A stretch of 64,000 nt of DNA from Crocodylus rhombifer. Its lineage: Eukaryota > Chordata > Crocodylia > Crocodylidae. The notes beneath the pieces are model-generated. The model saw only the letters and a program-made list of their open reading frames with translations. It had not been told where the DNA came from and ran no database searches. Each line of letters starts with the position of its first letter. Positions within the stretch are counted from its first letter, which is position 1. The DNA lies in assembly GCA_038503035.1 (NCBI GenBank), contig JAVSML010001157.1, positions 133,465 through 197,464 of the forward strand. The letters run 5' to 3'. Of this stretch, positions 13,118-24,456 are shown piece after piece. The position numbers were made by a program, and so were the translations under genes.

Positions 13118-13280
13118 GAAGCAGTACGGTCTGATGGCATAAGCCATGGGCCTGGAAAGATATGAATACTTCCCAGCTCAGCCTGTGATTCACAGTTTTA
13201 ACACAGATCTTAAACACTGAATCTCCCACAGTGCATTTTCCCCACTTTCGTACAGTGCTCCAAGGGCAATAGATTAAAAG
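13118..13280 (+). repeat. MIR-like SINE with tRNA-derived head
   Basis: 'cagtacggtctgatggcat' is a diverged A-box region (consensus gtggtctagtggataaagca). It is followed by 'gggcctggaaagatatg' and 'cccagctcagcctgtgat' in the MIR order. Confidence 0.45.
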
Positions 13281-13874
13281 AGCTAAATGTTATTTAGTCT
13301 TGGGGTAAGCTTGTAGTTCACTGCCTGAGGCCTTCTAGTCTCTAATGAGCTTGCTTGCAAATGTGCTATATTATAACCTGTTGCTAATTAGGTTTCTAAG
13401 GCATGACAGTGCTTTCTATGATGTGAAAAAATATTCACTTAGAACTAAACTGAGGCAACTGCCTTTGTTTAGAAAACTCAGAAGTCCCCAAATGCATAAA
13501 GATTTGTTTTCACATCCCATCAATATTGCTCCTATTGGCACAGGACGCGTAGAGCTTCAGATTCTTTCTGAAATTGGTAAGCTATTCCCTCCCCACCTCC
13601 TTCATTCACCATGCTTTTAATGAAATCCTAAAGACACTTACTCCCCTTATAGAAAATGCTCACTGTATCTGAACTAACCACATTCTTCTGCATCAGGGCC
13701 CTAAAACCAGGAGGAAAGGAGAAAGAGGTTGCTGAAAAATAAAACCCAGGAGTTGGGCATGTTGTTGACCAAGAGAGGTGGTGCCCATTCTAGAACAAGG
13801 TGTCTAAATGGTCAGCTCATTTTTGAGTCTACAAGGATAAATCTACAAGGATAAATTTGCTGCGAGTCAGGAAG

Positions 13875-14115
13875 CTTCATTGTCTAGTGGGCTAAGCATG
13901 TGGAATGAGTATCAGAGGTTCCTGTATTCTGACCCCAGTACCAATTCTACCACTGAATTATCATGTAATCTTGGGCAAACAGTTTAATCTCTGTCTGTCT
14001 CCCTTTCCACACCTGTAAAATGCTTGCTGTGCCTATTTTGGTAAATTTTGTACAGCAGGTATCCAATATGGTAAACCAAGATATTATTGAAATCATCAAA
14101 TGCTGTCAGGTCATT
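13875..14115 (+). repeat. MIR-like SINE
   Basis: 'attgtctagtgggctaagca' is an A-box-like head. 'attctaccactgaattatc' and 'gtaatcttgggcaaacag' are the MIR core, and 'cctgtaaaatgcttgc' its end. A degraded 3' tail ('ttttgtacagcaggtatcc') follows. This is one of the two best-preserved MIR-like copies in the window. Confidence 0.6.
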
Positions 14116-17100
14116 AAGTAAGTTCTCTGCTTATGAACCATTATACTATACCTCTCTAATTTAGTTAGTCTATATATAAGGTTCAAATTTGCCCTGCCTT
14201 CTGCCGGACTTCAGATTCACATGGCTTTACTACTTCTCATTGAAATACTGAAACACTTACCTTGAAAAAGTATCTTCTGCAAATATATAACTCTGTCTTA
14301 GTATTGCTGGCATTCCCTCAAATCATTATGGAGAATGGCACTGATGCTGAAGGAATATTACATATTCATCTAGGATAACATTTAAAACTTCTTTCACCAT
14401 TGCTCCAACCGATGGTGCTCCTCTGTGTTTATCACTGTTAACACTTGGGAGTGAAAAGCCTTGTTGTAGATGAAGTAACACCAGCTGCCACTGTTTTCAC
14501 CATCTCCTCTGAGCAGATAACACAATGGCAAGTTGACAGTTAACAACTGGCCTATGTTGAACTTCCTACTATTGCTACTTAGAGGGGTCTATACACCAAG
14601 CTGTTTTGTCATCACCTAAATGAACCAAATAGTGCTGTGTACTGTCTCTTGCTCTGTGAACCTTTGCCAGTTCTCTAGGAAAAAGACACAATTGCAAGAG
14701 GAACTTCTAACTAACCAATAAGTCAAAGTGGTAAAGTGGCTTATAATTAAGAAAAACAAAGTGAAAATGTTTGTTTACAGTGCAAAGTAATGGTTAGTAA
14801 TTTTAACATATATACCAGCATAACAAGTTTTGTTTCATTTAGCAAAATGCCACCCTGTGGCATTCACAAAGCTTTCTCATCTGTATGTGTAATGATATAC
14901 ACATGACTTTTCCATATGATTTGTAGTTCCTTTTATGGTTATATTACAGTTCATTGAACTAGCCATTTAGCTGCTTAAAAATTAAAAACATTCAATTAGG
15001 TTTTCTTGAATTTATCTGATACTAAGAAAGGAAAATTTCCATGATTTAAAATGTGTGATTTGGCATGATTAAATGGTGAAATGAATAATGTTTTAATGAG
15101 TGATTTGTAATTATTTAATAATTAAAGAGCCCTCATGAATATTCCTGAAACCCCTCTGGAAAAGCTCAGTGGCATACTTATTTCATCAAGCATTCAAATT
15201 CAAATTTATTTTTATAGCATCATTTTTATAAACAGCTCTCAATTCAGTCTACAAGCAAGGCACTGAAATAGTTTTTTTGTGTTGTATTTGTACCATATGT
15301 ATTAACATTTTGGGTTTTTAAAAATAAGGTCTTGATTTTTCTATAGAAAGTTACCACTTGATTGTGGTTGAACCATGTTCTAACCACAGTGAAAGTCAAT
15401 CAGATTTCATCAGCCACTCTGATTTCCTGGTGCACATTAAGAGGGAATCAGGTTAACTAATACTACAAATCAAAACAGAACAATTATAAGGGAGCTTTTT
15501 CCATTCCTGTCATGAGATCATTCACACTCAGTTCCTGGAAATACAATTTTTCTATAGTTTGTGCATTACCAAAATATGTAAATTGTACTAACCAAAAAGA
15601 AGATATTATAACTAACCCTAAAAAATCATATTCCACATGGGATGGTTGGAATCTATTGGTAGAGCACAGCTGAGCAAAACTCAAGATCAAACAAACATGG
15701 TGATTATGTTCCTGTTTCAGCCCAGAAGTCAATAATGTAAGGATCCACAGAGCAGAGCTTAGAGTGGTAGAGCTTTCTGTGTGCATGTATATGTATGTGT
15801 GTACATGCACGTGTGTGTACACTCACATATTTTGGACAAACTCAGGCCCTGATGATCAGGGAAACTATTATTTTGAAATAGATAACATCATATTGTGGGG
15901 CTGGTTCTTTAGACTTAAATTCTCTTGAGAGTAAGACTAGTTCATTCCTGGTTCTCTTTACCTTTGAAATTTAAGGCCAAGCAGATTCATATGCTTAAGA
16001 GAGTATTAAGTAATCCACAAATGGTATGGAGAAGGGAGCTAAGAGGCCTCTGGATGAAACTCGTTAGAGACCCATCAGTCCATTTCAGAGAAAAAGCCTG
16101 CAGAAAAATAATGTAGAAGTTTAATGAGAACTGCAGAGCTCTGCTGAGTTTATGAGGGCTTGTGTATTCTCATACCCTGCTGGGATTGAAAATGACTGAG
16201 CGATGGCTACCTTCCATAGTGATGTGTGTATACAGTTATTGCCTATGGTAATGTTATTGTCCTGTGGGGCTACATGAATAATTCATTTTGAATAGCATAT
16301 TAGATTAACTTCACCTCATCTTCCTTTCAAGTATTGTCCCCAAATAAAAATGATAATTTTCTCCCATATATATCTTATTCAGAATAATTTTATAGTTCAC
16401 ATTGCGGGTATTTGACATTCCAAATTTGAGCTGTTTACAATGAACATACAGGTCAGGTGGTACATTTCTTTTTCCTTACTATGGCTCGTAGAATCAGGCT
16501 TCTAGTTCAGATATTCATAATTATAAACCTGAAATTCACTTGCATTGAATTTATAATTAGTATTGTGGAATATTCACTGTGTCAGCAGAAGAACCAACCA
16601 GTGAACTCATAAGCTAGAATATTCATGAACATTCACAGCCCAAGTGAATTCCCTGAAAAAAGTCTGAATGAATATATGGAATATATTCATGGAAACTTTT
16701 TGTAACATTAACTCAGCTCTATTGACTCGACTTCGGGTTGGCAGAGTTTAAACAGAGAACCCATTATCTGCCATCTGCTTAATCCTCTAGGTGATGAATG
16801 CACTCTCCCTCTTTTGGACAGTGCCATTGGAATGTAAGCCTGGTCAAAATGTGTTCCATCTTCTACAGCAAATTCTGAATTTACTTCAAAAAACAAAAAC
16901 CCTACAATGGAAAAAAAAAATCCAGTTTTGGCAGCTGACAATGTTTGTGTCTTCAATGACAAAAAACCCATTCTTTTGGGTCCAAAACTGAAAATGTTAG
17001 GCTGAAAGCAAAACAAAATAAAATTGACAGCTTTTCTGTGAGTTTTTTTCCCCCCAGTGAATGATTACTTTCATTCCTTTTCTTGGTATGCTTGCCTCTT

Positions 17101-18114
17101 GGTAATTTCCACCTGTCCAGAACTGGGCTGTCCTTTGGTTTCATGATGAGAAAGTTTCACAGGAAAATCATTCTCATCTTCACTACTGATACGGGTTAGG
17201 TGAAATTCAAGTAAACTCTCTGAAATGTAAAGCAAATTAAATAAAAGGCATAAATAGAAGAGAATGTTGTGATTCAGAAATGGGTGAGCAAAAAATGGAG
17301 AATGCTTGGAAAGAAAGGGAAGGAAATATTAGAGAAAGTAGAAGGAAAAGGAGCTATAAAAAGGGCTGAGGAGGATTAAAGAGGAAAATACTAAGCAGCA
17401 GAGAAAGTTATAGAAAAGGAACAAGATGAGGGGCAGAGAGCAAGAAGAGCTTGGGACAAAGACATTATGATAAAGGCAATAACCAGGAAAATTAAAATGG
17501 AGACAAGGGTAGTAGACAGACAAAAGGGAGGATGGAAGGAGATAAAAACAGAAAAGCTAAAAGCAGTTTAAAAATATGATTTACATTGTTTTTTTCTTCT
17601 GTCCTCATCCATTACTAAAGGGGGGCAGGTGGTCAGGAGGTGATTTCTCCCCTCTCTATTCTCCTTAGATTAATGGGATTGTGACTACATTCAGGTAAGA
17701 AGATCATCTGAATCGCCACACTGGCAGGAAAGTCCTTTTGTTTGAATGCGTAAGTAAGGGAATGTGTTCATTTGACCCTAAGAGCCAGGGAAACTCTGTG
17801 TTTTGTCAGTACACCTTGAAGATAAAGGCATTTGTTTTCCCATTTAAATGAAGTACCATTTGGTTATGAATAGCCATAACCAAGGAAGGAGGTTATCATT
17901 CAGGAAATGGCTATGGAAATATTTGCATTTTGGTTCTGAAAAATATAGGAAATAATTATGTAGAGCAGTATAGTGCATAAGGCTCATCTGGTATCATTTG
18001 AATAGAGAGCAAAGTGAAGTCAGAATATCTTTTAACAAGCATCTGCTATATGGTGGAAAAGGATTTGCCCTTCAAAAGTGTTCTTTCTGAGTCATTTGGT
18101 GTGTGTACTCATGA
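14116..18114. other. unannotated AT-rich sequence
   Basis: About 4 kb without a gene or clear transposon. It includes a TG/CA-rich patch at 15775-15830 and a purine-rich tract at 17275-17570. Open frames are short and unsupported. Confidence 0.45.
17275..17570 (+). repeat. polypurine-rich tract
   Basis: Nearly 300 bases in which the plus strand is dominated by A and G (blocks such as 'ggaaagaaagggaaggaa'), with few pyrimidines. It is not a simple tandem repeat. The reverse translation (17329-17523) is a low-complexity Leu/Ser/Phe frame, not a gene. Confidence 0.6.
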
Positions 18115-18335
18115 GCTTTACTGTGCAATAGATTAATTTACTGCACAGTATAGTTTCACCATCAGCACGTGTCCAGCAATTGGACCTGTGTAGTTTAATT
18201 TACAGCATCATCAGATAGTCCTGTGCTTAAATGCATGTGTAGACAGTGACATTGGGATTAAATTACTCTGGCTCAAATTGCACTGGAGTTATTCAGTTGC
18301 ATTAATTGTATGTGTAAATGCGCTGACAAACATAA
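18115..18335. mobile_element. degraded GGGY-TIR MITE
   Basis: 'tttactgcacagta' and 'aaatgcatgtgtagacag' match interior and terminal blocks of the MITEs at 44712-45078 and 58884-59358 (which carry 'tttactgcacagtaaa' and 'gtgtagaca'). The ends are too decayed to place exactly. Confidence 0.35.
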
Positions 18336-18639
18336 ACGTTATGCCTGGTAGGGATGATTTAGCACATCTGGAACAGGGGTGGGGCTGACTTCATTACAAT
18401 CAAGGAAATATCCCCTTTATCTTGCTACCAGGGTTTTAACAAGGAGGTCCCAGGATCCCCCTCTGGCTATCCTGTATGAGGAAAGCATGTGCTTCTAGAA
18501 GCTCTTTGGTTTATTGCAGAGTTTAAGGGAAGCATACCCAATGTTCAAAAGCTTTCTGACAGATTCTGAATCCTGACAGATGTGGGAGAGAGATGGGATT
18601 GAATGAGAACAGTTTGTAGATTCTGAAAGGAGAGATGTA

Positions 18640-18690
18640 GGCTAGGTACAGATATTCAAAAAGCCTGATGCAGATGTGAATTAACTTACT
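18640..18690 (+). mobile_element. end fragment of the giant-foldback family (end B)
   Basis: 'GGCTAGGTACAGATATTC' followed by 'aaaaagcctgatgcag' matches end B of the family at 26943-28845, 46832-47650 and 63909-64000 (GGCTAGGGRCAGACATTC + aaaaagcctga). What follows is the 224-base tandem dimer, so the element is either truncated or a variant. Confidence 0.6.
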
Positions 18691-19128
18691 TAGGTTTCTT
18701 TAAGTTGACTATGTTAGTTTGGGAGTGAACAGAACACTAGTTCCCCCTTTCCTGGTATGGGGGAAGGCACAAAGGCTGCCTGCATTGGCTGAGGTCAGGA
18801 GCTTGAGGTTGCTTCAGCATGCTTCCCAACATGCTTCAGACTGCCAAAGGCAGCTGAATGCAGCCAAGCAGTGGGCCACCCCTGATTGGCTGCCTGGCAC
18901 ACGCTTAACTTATTCACGTTTCTTTAAGTGGACTATGTTAGTTTGGGAATGAACAGAACACCAGTTCCCCCTTTCATAGTGTGGAGGGAGGCACTAAGGC
19001 TTCCTGCACTGGCTGAAGCCAGGAGCTTGAGGGTGCTCCAGCATGCCTCCCAACATGCTGAAGACTGCCAAAGGCAGTTGACTGCAGCCAAGCAGTGGAC
19101 CACCCCTGATTGGCTGCCTAGCACATGC
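18681..19128 (+). repeat. tandem duplication, two 224-base units
   Basis: Unit 1 (18681-18904) and unit 2 (18905-19128) align without large gaps. Both run 'ttaactta', 'gtttctttaag', 'ggactatgttagtttggga' (ttgactatg in unit 1), 'gaacagaacac', 'agttccccctttc', 'ggagcttgag', 'gactgccaaaggcag' and 'cacccctgattggctgcc'. Identity is about 85% by eye. The two similar open frames at 18719-18952 and 18928-19167 are simply the duplicated unit read twice. The unit starts within end B of a foldback element, which may be how it was amplified. Confidence 0.85.
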
Positions 19129-19690
19129 TTCCCCCTGCTGCCCTGCCATCTGTCAGGCAGCTGTTAGCTTCAGGCAACCATTGGAGGGAGGCATGCTTGC
19201 CCATGCTCACAGTGGCATGGGGGTCCCTGGTCTTTGTCCAGGATGGGGGGTTTGGGGGTCTGCCCCAAGCAGGACAGAGGTGTGGGAGTAGCAGAGCTAG
19301 TGAGTTGCTGGGGGGAACCAGTGCCAGGAATGCACCCTGTACTCCTGGACCAGGCTGGCAGGGTGTTTCTCTGCTGTCCAGGTTCTGTCTGAGCCCCAGG
19401 ACCATGCACTGGAGTGGCTCCAGGAAGGCGCTGGAGGATTTACTCCCAGAGCCAGCGCCAAGTTTCTGGTTGATGCCCCTTCCCCTGCAGCTGCAAGGGG
19501 ATGGCTGCCCACCCCTGCCCAGGGACTGGAGACCCATGACAGAAGGGTAAGGGGTTTCAGTCAGGAGTTTGCTGCTGGATCCCTCATTTAAAGAGAAAGA
19601 GATATACACACACAGACACAATGAGTTACAAAAACTAAGCCAGATAAAGGGGAAGAATCCATAATCCCTCTTTAAAACATACTTACACAT
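19129..19690. other. GC-rich segment, unknown repeat
   Basis: Much richer in G and C than its surroundings, and open in several frames on both strands at once. The longest is 190 codons on the minus strand, 19118-19690. Frames open on both strands of GC-rich DNA with no motif argue for a non-coding repeat. It adjoins the tandem dimer and may be part of the same element. Confidence 0.35.
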
Positions 19691-20474
19691 ATTGGTTAGT
19701 TTATAAGGTGCAAATGTACCCTGCTTTCTACATTTCTGAAAGGGCCAGGATCCAGTGGGTATTTGGTCACTGCTCTAGCCTAGTAAAACAGACTGCTGCT
19801 CTCTGGCTTCATATTCCAAGACTGACTTCATATTCAGGACCTTCCATCTGCATTAACACATTGGGAAAAACCAGAAAGAGTGGGGTGGGAACACATACAG
19901 TAAAGATAAAAGAAGAAAGGAGAGGAAGGAAGAGAATATGGAGATTTGCAGGTCAGCAGTATAGTGCATTAGCAAAGTCTTGTTGGGGAAGGTCCAGGGG
20001 CTGAAACAGCCGTGAGAATTGCAGGTCAGGGCTGAGGTGCATCAACAGAGCTTCAGGAGAGAGGGAAAAAAACTAGAACAAAACAGATTTGTCTGGCCAG
20101 AATTAAGATGGATTTTGTGAAAGTTCTGGGGATTGATTTCTTCCTGATGTCCCACTCAGTCGATTGTCAGCTCAGTTGGGTTCAGCTTACAAAAAATAAT
20201 TGATTTTCCCCCTGAACTACAGATGATTCACTTTGTAATTTCCTTTGCAATTAGAGCAGGTGTTCTTAGAAATTGGTTTTATCTACTTAGAGTGTCATCC
20301 TGTAGGAACCCCATTTCTCCATCCCAAGGCCCTATGTGCCTGGCTGTCTGGGAGCAAAGGGGGAGGAAGGAGAAATAAACATTCTCTTTTACCTGTTCCC
20401 CTTTTTTGTATTTCCTGCCAGGAGATGCATCAAATCAGTAGTGTAATGAAGAGGAGTGATTGCACCAGCCCCAG
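19691..20474. other. unannotated sequence
   Basis: No gene or clear repeat. Frames at 19708-20004 and 20245-20481 have no motif. Confidence 0.45.
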
Positions 20475-21092
20475 GTGCTGACCCTGCAGTTAACGCTACA
20501 AAAAGAAATGGACCGGGTCTCTATATCAGAGGAGGGAGCCATGTGACTTAAGGAGGTAGCCGATCAACTGGGAGTTGGCAATAGCAACCTTCAGGAGAAG
20601 AACCAGAAAGCAAGGGAAACATTAGCTCCAGCTGAGAAAGCATGTGAAGGAAAGCTGCTGGCTGCTACCAGAGCAAAGGCAGAGTTTGAGCAGCAGCTTG
20701 GTGTAACTCAGGATCTCAGACAGCAGATACTGCTTTCTGCTTTGCCAAAGGTCACTGTTGCTGCACAGCAGACGTACAATGAATGGCTATGCAAATTTAA
20801 GGAGAAGGCTCTGGGGATGCTGGAGCAGTGGAGGGCAGAGACTGAAGTACTTGCTTCACCCCTTAAGTCACTAGAGACAGCAGAAGTTCAGAGCAGTTTA
20901 CAGGTGCAATGTAAACAGTGCAGGGTCACGCTGGTTGAGACAGACAAAATGCTTCAAGCACTCCAGAAAAGTATAGAGAGGGAGGAAAGGAAGTGGAGAG
21001 CAAAGCTAGCAGCAATAGAAGGGAAGGTGGCAAGATCATGCGAGGAGCTGGACAGGAGGGGATTGTGGGAGACAGTAACGGTGAGGTTGTAA
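20475..21092 (+). pseudogene. RRBP1: processed pseudogene of ribosome-binding protein 1 (coiled-coil part)
   Basis: One reading frame runs about 205 codons with a single in-frame stop (TGA at 20544-20546). The longest open part is 20742-21092. The translation is coiled-coil-like, and these blocks match, from memory, the middle of the RRBP1/p180 rod in the right order: LKEVADQLG, LQEKNQKARETLA, KACEGKLL, AKAEFEQQL, VAAQQTYNEWLCKFKEKA, LVETDKMLQALQKSIEREE and KWRAKL. The related protein kinectin (KTN1) fits less well at the KACEGKLL-AKAEFEQQL part. In the parent gene this region is split over several small exons, so an uninterrupted copy points to retroposition. Both ends are missing and no poly-A tract is seen at the 3' end. 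RRBP1 normally sits in the rough ER membrane; this copy cannot make it. Confidence 0.7.
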
Positions 21093-21589
21093 AATGGTAT
21101 AGATAATAGCCTGTGCCTGGGATGCTGGTGAGCAAGAACAAAGGGTGGTAAACTGTTAAAATCTTCCTGAAACTATATGGACTGAGTTGGATCAAGGAGG
21201 GCTGGATCAAGGAAGGCCGCTGGGGCTGAGTGGTGCCAGGTTCTGGGTGACTGCTGGAGCTGCCCCAGCTCCCAGACAGTTTGTGGCATCCTGCTGAGCT
21301 GCACTGCTGATGATGGGTGTCAAGCGGTGGAGGGGGGAAGCAATCCCTGCTGCCCGCCACTGACCCGTGCTCTGTGTGTGTGTGTGAGGGGCTCTGCCAT
21401 GAGCCCTTAGAAGCCCTGGTCCCCACTGCTGCATCTGGTGAGTGAGGGGCTTTTTTTTTTTTTTTTAAAGTGCCAGGAGGCCATGGGAGTTTCTCCCACA
21501 GCTCCTCCAAACTGGGGAGAGGCAGGCACAGCCGGAGGAGCTGTGGGAGAACCTGCAGCCACCTGGCTATGCTTGCCTCTCCCCAGCCG
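21093..21589. other. GC-rich spacer with a perfect 16-base inverted repeat
   Basis: Lies between the RRBP1 retrocopy and a hAT end. It holds a short TG run near 21371, a run of about 17 T at 21450-21467, and a hairpin with perfect arms 21493-21508 and 21534-21549 (CTCCCACAGCTCCTCC and its complement). It may be the interior of the hAT copy whose right end follows. The left end of that copy was not found. Confidence 0.45.
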
Positions 21590-21755
21590 ATCCGAATCTC
21601 TGAATTTCTCCGAATCTTTTCCAAATCAATTCGGAGGCTTCAGATTCAATTTGAACCTTTTAATGGGTCTCCTGATTCAATACAGATTTGGTCACCAAAT
21701 TGGGCCAAATCTCCTTCAAATCAAATCAGCGACCAAAGCTTTGCACAGCCCTACT
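21590..21755 (+). mobile_element. hAT right end, same family as 2012-2802
   Basis: Shares the AT-rich subterminal block (tctgaat...aattcggagg...gattcaatttgaa...aaattgggccaaatctc) and the exact terminal sequence 'gaccaaagctttgcacag' + CCCTA with the complete element at 2012-2802. No matching left terminus was found upstream, so no target duplication can be shown. Confidence 0.7.
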
Positions 21756-22620
21756 AGATACAGCTAGAGTTCAACCCAGAGAGGGTAATTTCCCCAGGTA
21801 GTAGCCTACCTTACCTGTGCCAAGGTAGACAGGGAGGCAGCCCCTGAGTAAAGAGTTCCAGGCAGCTGAGCTAAGCCATAGCAGGGGGAGCAGGAGGGTA
21901 ACCAGGCACAAAAAGGTGAACACTTGTGATTGACTGCAGATTCACATGATCAGATGGGGCAGGACTTAGGAGCTATGTAAAGCCAGTGCCTGAATCCAGT
22001 CAGTCAGTTGGGACCTGCCAGGGAATGAGCTCTGCACTGTGGTGACAGTGGCTTAGAGACCGCCAGGGACTCCACTGCCCTGCAGACTACAAGTGAGGAA
22101 CTGAGGGCTTGTAAAAATCCAAACTCTGTTATGCAGCCAGGATGGTTTTAGTTATAGCCTAAGGGCTTACCTTTTTCATTATAGTTTATGCTTGAGGACC
22201 AGATTAGGACTAGCAGGGGATACTGGAGGTCCCAGCAGTGCCTGAGAGCGTGTGATTGCCTGGAGCCCTGCCGGTGGCTAGGCCCTAGGAGCAGAAGGTG
22301 GTTCCCTGGAAGGTTGGAAGCCTGAGCCCATGAAGGGTGTGACCAGAGCCCTGTAGGGTTGAATCTTGAGGCCATGAGGGGAGAGACCAGAGTCATGGCA
22401 AGTGAGTAGCACAGCCAGAGCCCAAAATCAAGATGTGAGTGATGCACACCAGAGCCCAAAATCCAGGTACAGTGGTGAGGACTGGGAAGGCAGGGACCCC
22501 TGTAAGCATATGGAGGCCTGATATCAAACTGGGGCTGAGTGCCCACTGAAACGATCAACTGGTAACACCTGCAAGGCATAGGCTTAGCTGTAGTGGGGGG
22601 GAGGGGGTTGGAGGCCATGA
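21756..22620 (+). other. LTR-like segment with TATA-like box (weak)
   Basis: GC-moderate repeat-like sequence. 'gagctatgtaaagcc' near 21970 looks like a TATA region followed about 30 bases later by 'ccagtcagtcagttggg', an arrangement common in retroelement LTRs. An imperfect internal repeat 'cagagcccaaaatc' occurs near 22412 and 22452. I saw no tRNA primer-binding site, polypurine tract or coding region, and the ends are undefined. The 156-codon minus-strand frame at 22148-22618 has no motif. Confidence 0.25.
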
Positions 22621-23394
22621 AATTAGCCCTTGATTAATGATTAATATAGCAGTAGATGAGAGTCTGTTCTGGCATCCTGGAACAGCCTCCTTTTTTCCAA
22701 ATTAACTAATTACATCAAGGCATGGCAGATGAGAGGAAAGGGGATCTAGAGAGTCGGAGCAAAGCACAGTCATTGGGGGGCACCACAGCCACTCCTGGGG
22801 CCAGACCTGCTACAGGGGGATATAAAAATAGTAGCACTGGCCTGGCCACTTCTACACCACTGGCAGCACAGTTACTGATGCTGCCCAGGACACTCGAGTG
22901 TCTGGTTAGGCCCCTACATAACATTGTGGACCCTACATTCTCTTGCTCGCTCTCAGCATGACTGGGGATTCAATCTATCCCAAAGAGCTTGGCGTTGTGG
23001 AAAGGGAGGATTGTGGCTCCCTTGTCTTCCTTCCACCCCCCCAGCCAACAGAGCTGGCCAGGTGCAGAGAGGGAAGTATGATTCACAACCCACAGCGGCA
23101 GTACAGCCATGGCGTGGTGGTCATGCTTTCCTTGTGTTCTTTGGATGTTTATAAGAGATCCCACCTGGAACACTGCCAGGAGTGGTGAAGTGCCACACCC
23201 CTATAAAGCCAAGCCAAGCCAAGCCAAGCCAATAGCACAATTAACTCTTCCATATGTTGGCCAACCAGCAAACATCTGTTTCTCTTCACATGCAGCCTAA
23301 ACAACATACACACAGACTCTCCCTCCTCTTCCCACCTCCTTTATGCCACTTAACACAGCTTATTCTCATTTTGGGAGTCCCTGTCATTATAATT
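22621..23394. other. unannotated sequence
   Basis: Contains 'ggatataaaaatagtagc' near 22820, a TATA-like string with no gene downstream, and the AAGCC repeat at 23206-23232. No gene seen. Confidence 0.4.
23206..23232 (+). repeat. (AAGCC)n microsatellite, about 5 units
   Basis: Direct pentanucleotide repetition is visible. Confidence 0.9.
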
Positions 23395-23660
23395 AAGGGT
23401 GTGGTGACAAAGTGGTTAAGACATCTTACTATAGCTCTAGAGGCATGCATTTAAGCTTTGCTCTGGTCTTGCTCTAGTGCCAAAAGCTACCTCTAATCAG
23501 CCCAGCTGTAAAAATGGGCATTTGGATTGAGGAGTAAGAGGCAACACTCACCACATGGCTCCTTTGCATGACTGGCTGCAGGAATTGGTATACCTTAACT
23601 GTGCTATCTATCCCTTTGGGATATTAGGTATTGGTAACATGGTCTATTGGTTTTTTGTTA
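23395..23660 (+). repeat. tRNA-derived SINE, diverged
   Basis: 'gtggtgacaaagtggttaag' and 'atgcatttaagctttgctct' occupy the positions of tRNA A and B boxes in MIR/CORE-type SINEs. 'ccagctgtaaaaatgggca' corresponds to the end of the core (ctgtaaaatgggga). Confidence 0.45.
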
Positions 23661-23983
23661 TTAGAACTGGAAGACCTGAAGTTGAGGGCTGGGCTTCTAT
23701 CTTTAAGAATGGCTGAGGACCTTTTGTAGGACTCTGCATGTTTGCAAAGGAGTGGATCACACTGGGTCTGGCTTCATCACATGCTGTCAGTCATTGCCTT
23801 TAGGAACTGTAAACATTACATCAAATTCATTCTGCATTAAAACAAAAGCCCAAAGTCTCTGACTTCCTATTTCTGTAATGTCACAGGAATCCTGCATTAC
23901 TAATGATTGCACATAATAAAAGGTGAGGAAATTAACTAATAGCAGCATTAGGCAAATATTCTAGGCATTTTAGACAAAGCAAG
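23661..23983. other. unannotated sequence
   Basis: Nothing recognisable. Confidence 0.5.
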
Positions 23984-24456
23984 GGGCATGTGTGCCCAAT
24001 ACTTTAAAGCGGGCTAAATGCTTTTGCTCCTCTTTAATGTCGGCCGCATATTGCACATTAATTACAGCCACTGTAGCAAATGTGGTGGTGTAACGTGCCT
24101 TAAATGACTTGGGGCACAACAAACTAAAACTGCAAGGGGATTTAGCTTGCTGCCCCTACAGCCATGGAGTGAAGCACCAGGCTCTGTGCAGCTCAGGGGC
24201 TCTGCAGAATGCCCTGCAGGCAGTCTGGCAGCAGCCCAGGAAGGCAGGCTCTACCCAAGAAAAGTGGCGAGCCTGATTTTTCCCTCCCCTCAGAGTCTGC
24301 CTGCCTCCCTGAGCTGCACGGGGGCCTGGTGCTTCCCTCCGCGGCTGCAGTACCTGTAGGTGGGTGCTGCCTGTGGGGGGAGGCCACTGCTGCCCCAGAG
24401 GGCCCTAAATTGAAGTGGTGTTTTTAAAAACCACCCCATTCTGCCTGCACACACCC
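23984..24456. mobile_element. GGGY-TIR MITE with large internal hairpin
   Basis: The left end GGGCATGTGTGCCC and the complement of the right end, GGGTGTGTGCAGGC, form an inverted terminal repeat. Inside is a stem whose arms 24156-24198 and 24307-24350 match at about 85%, with the core GAAGCACCAGGC identical in both. The loop is about 108 bases. It is GC-rich in the middle and has no coding capacity. Flanking triplets (AAG and TTA) do not match. Confidence 0.5.

Noticed and set aside
19118..19690. 190-codon minus-strand frame in a GC-rich segment
   Set aside because: Overlaps a 141-codon plus-strand frame of equal quality; no domain, signal or splice context.
20926..21624. 232-codon minus-strand frame
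   Set aside because: Antisense shadow over the RRBP1 retrocopy, spacer and hAT end; low-complexity Leu/Ser/Pro composition.
21756..22960. Endogenous retrovirus with coding regions
   Set aside because: Only weak TATA-like strings ('gctatgtaaagcc', 'gatataaaaata') were seen; no gag, protease, polymerase or envelope-like translation in any frame.
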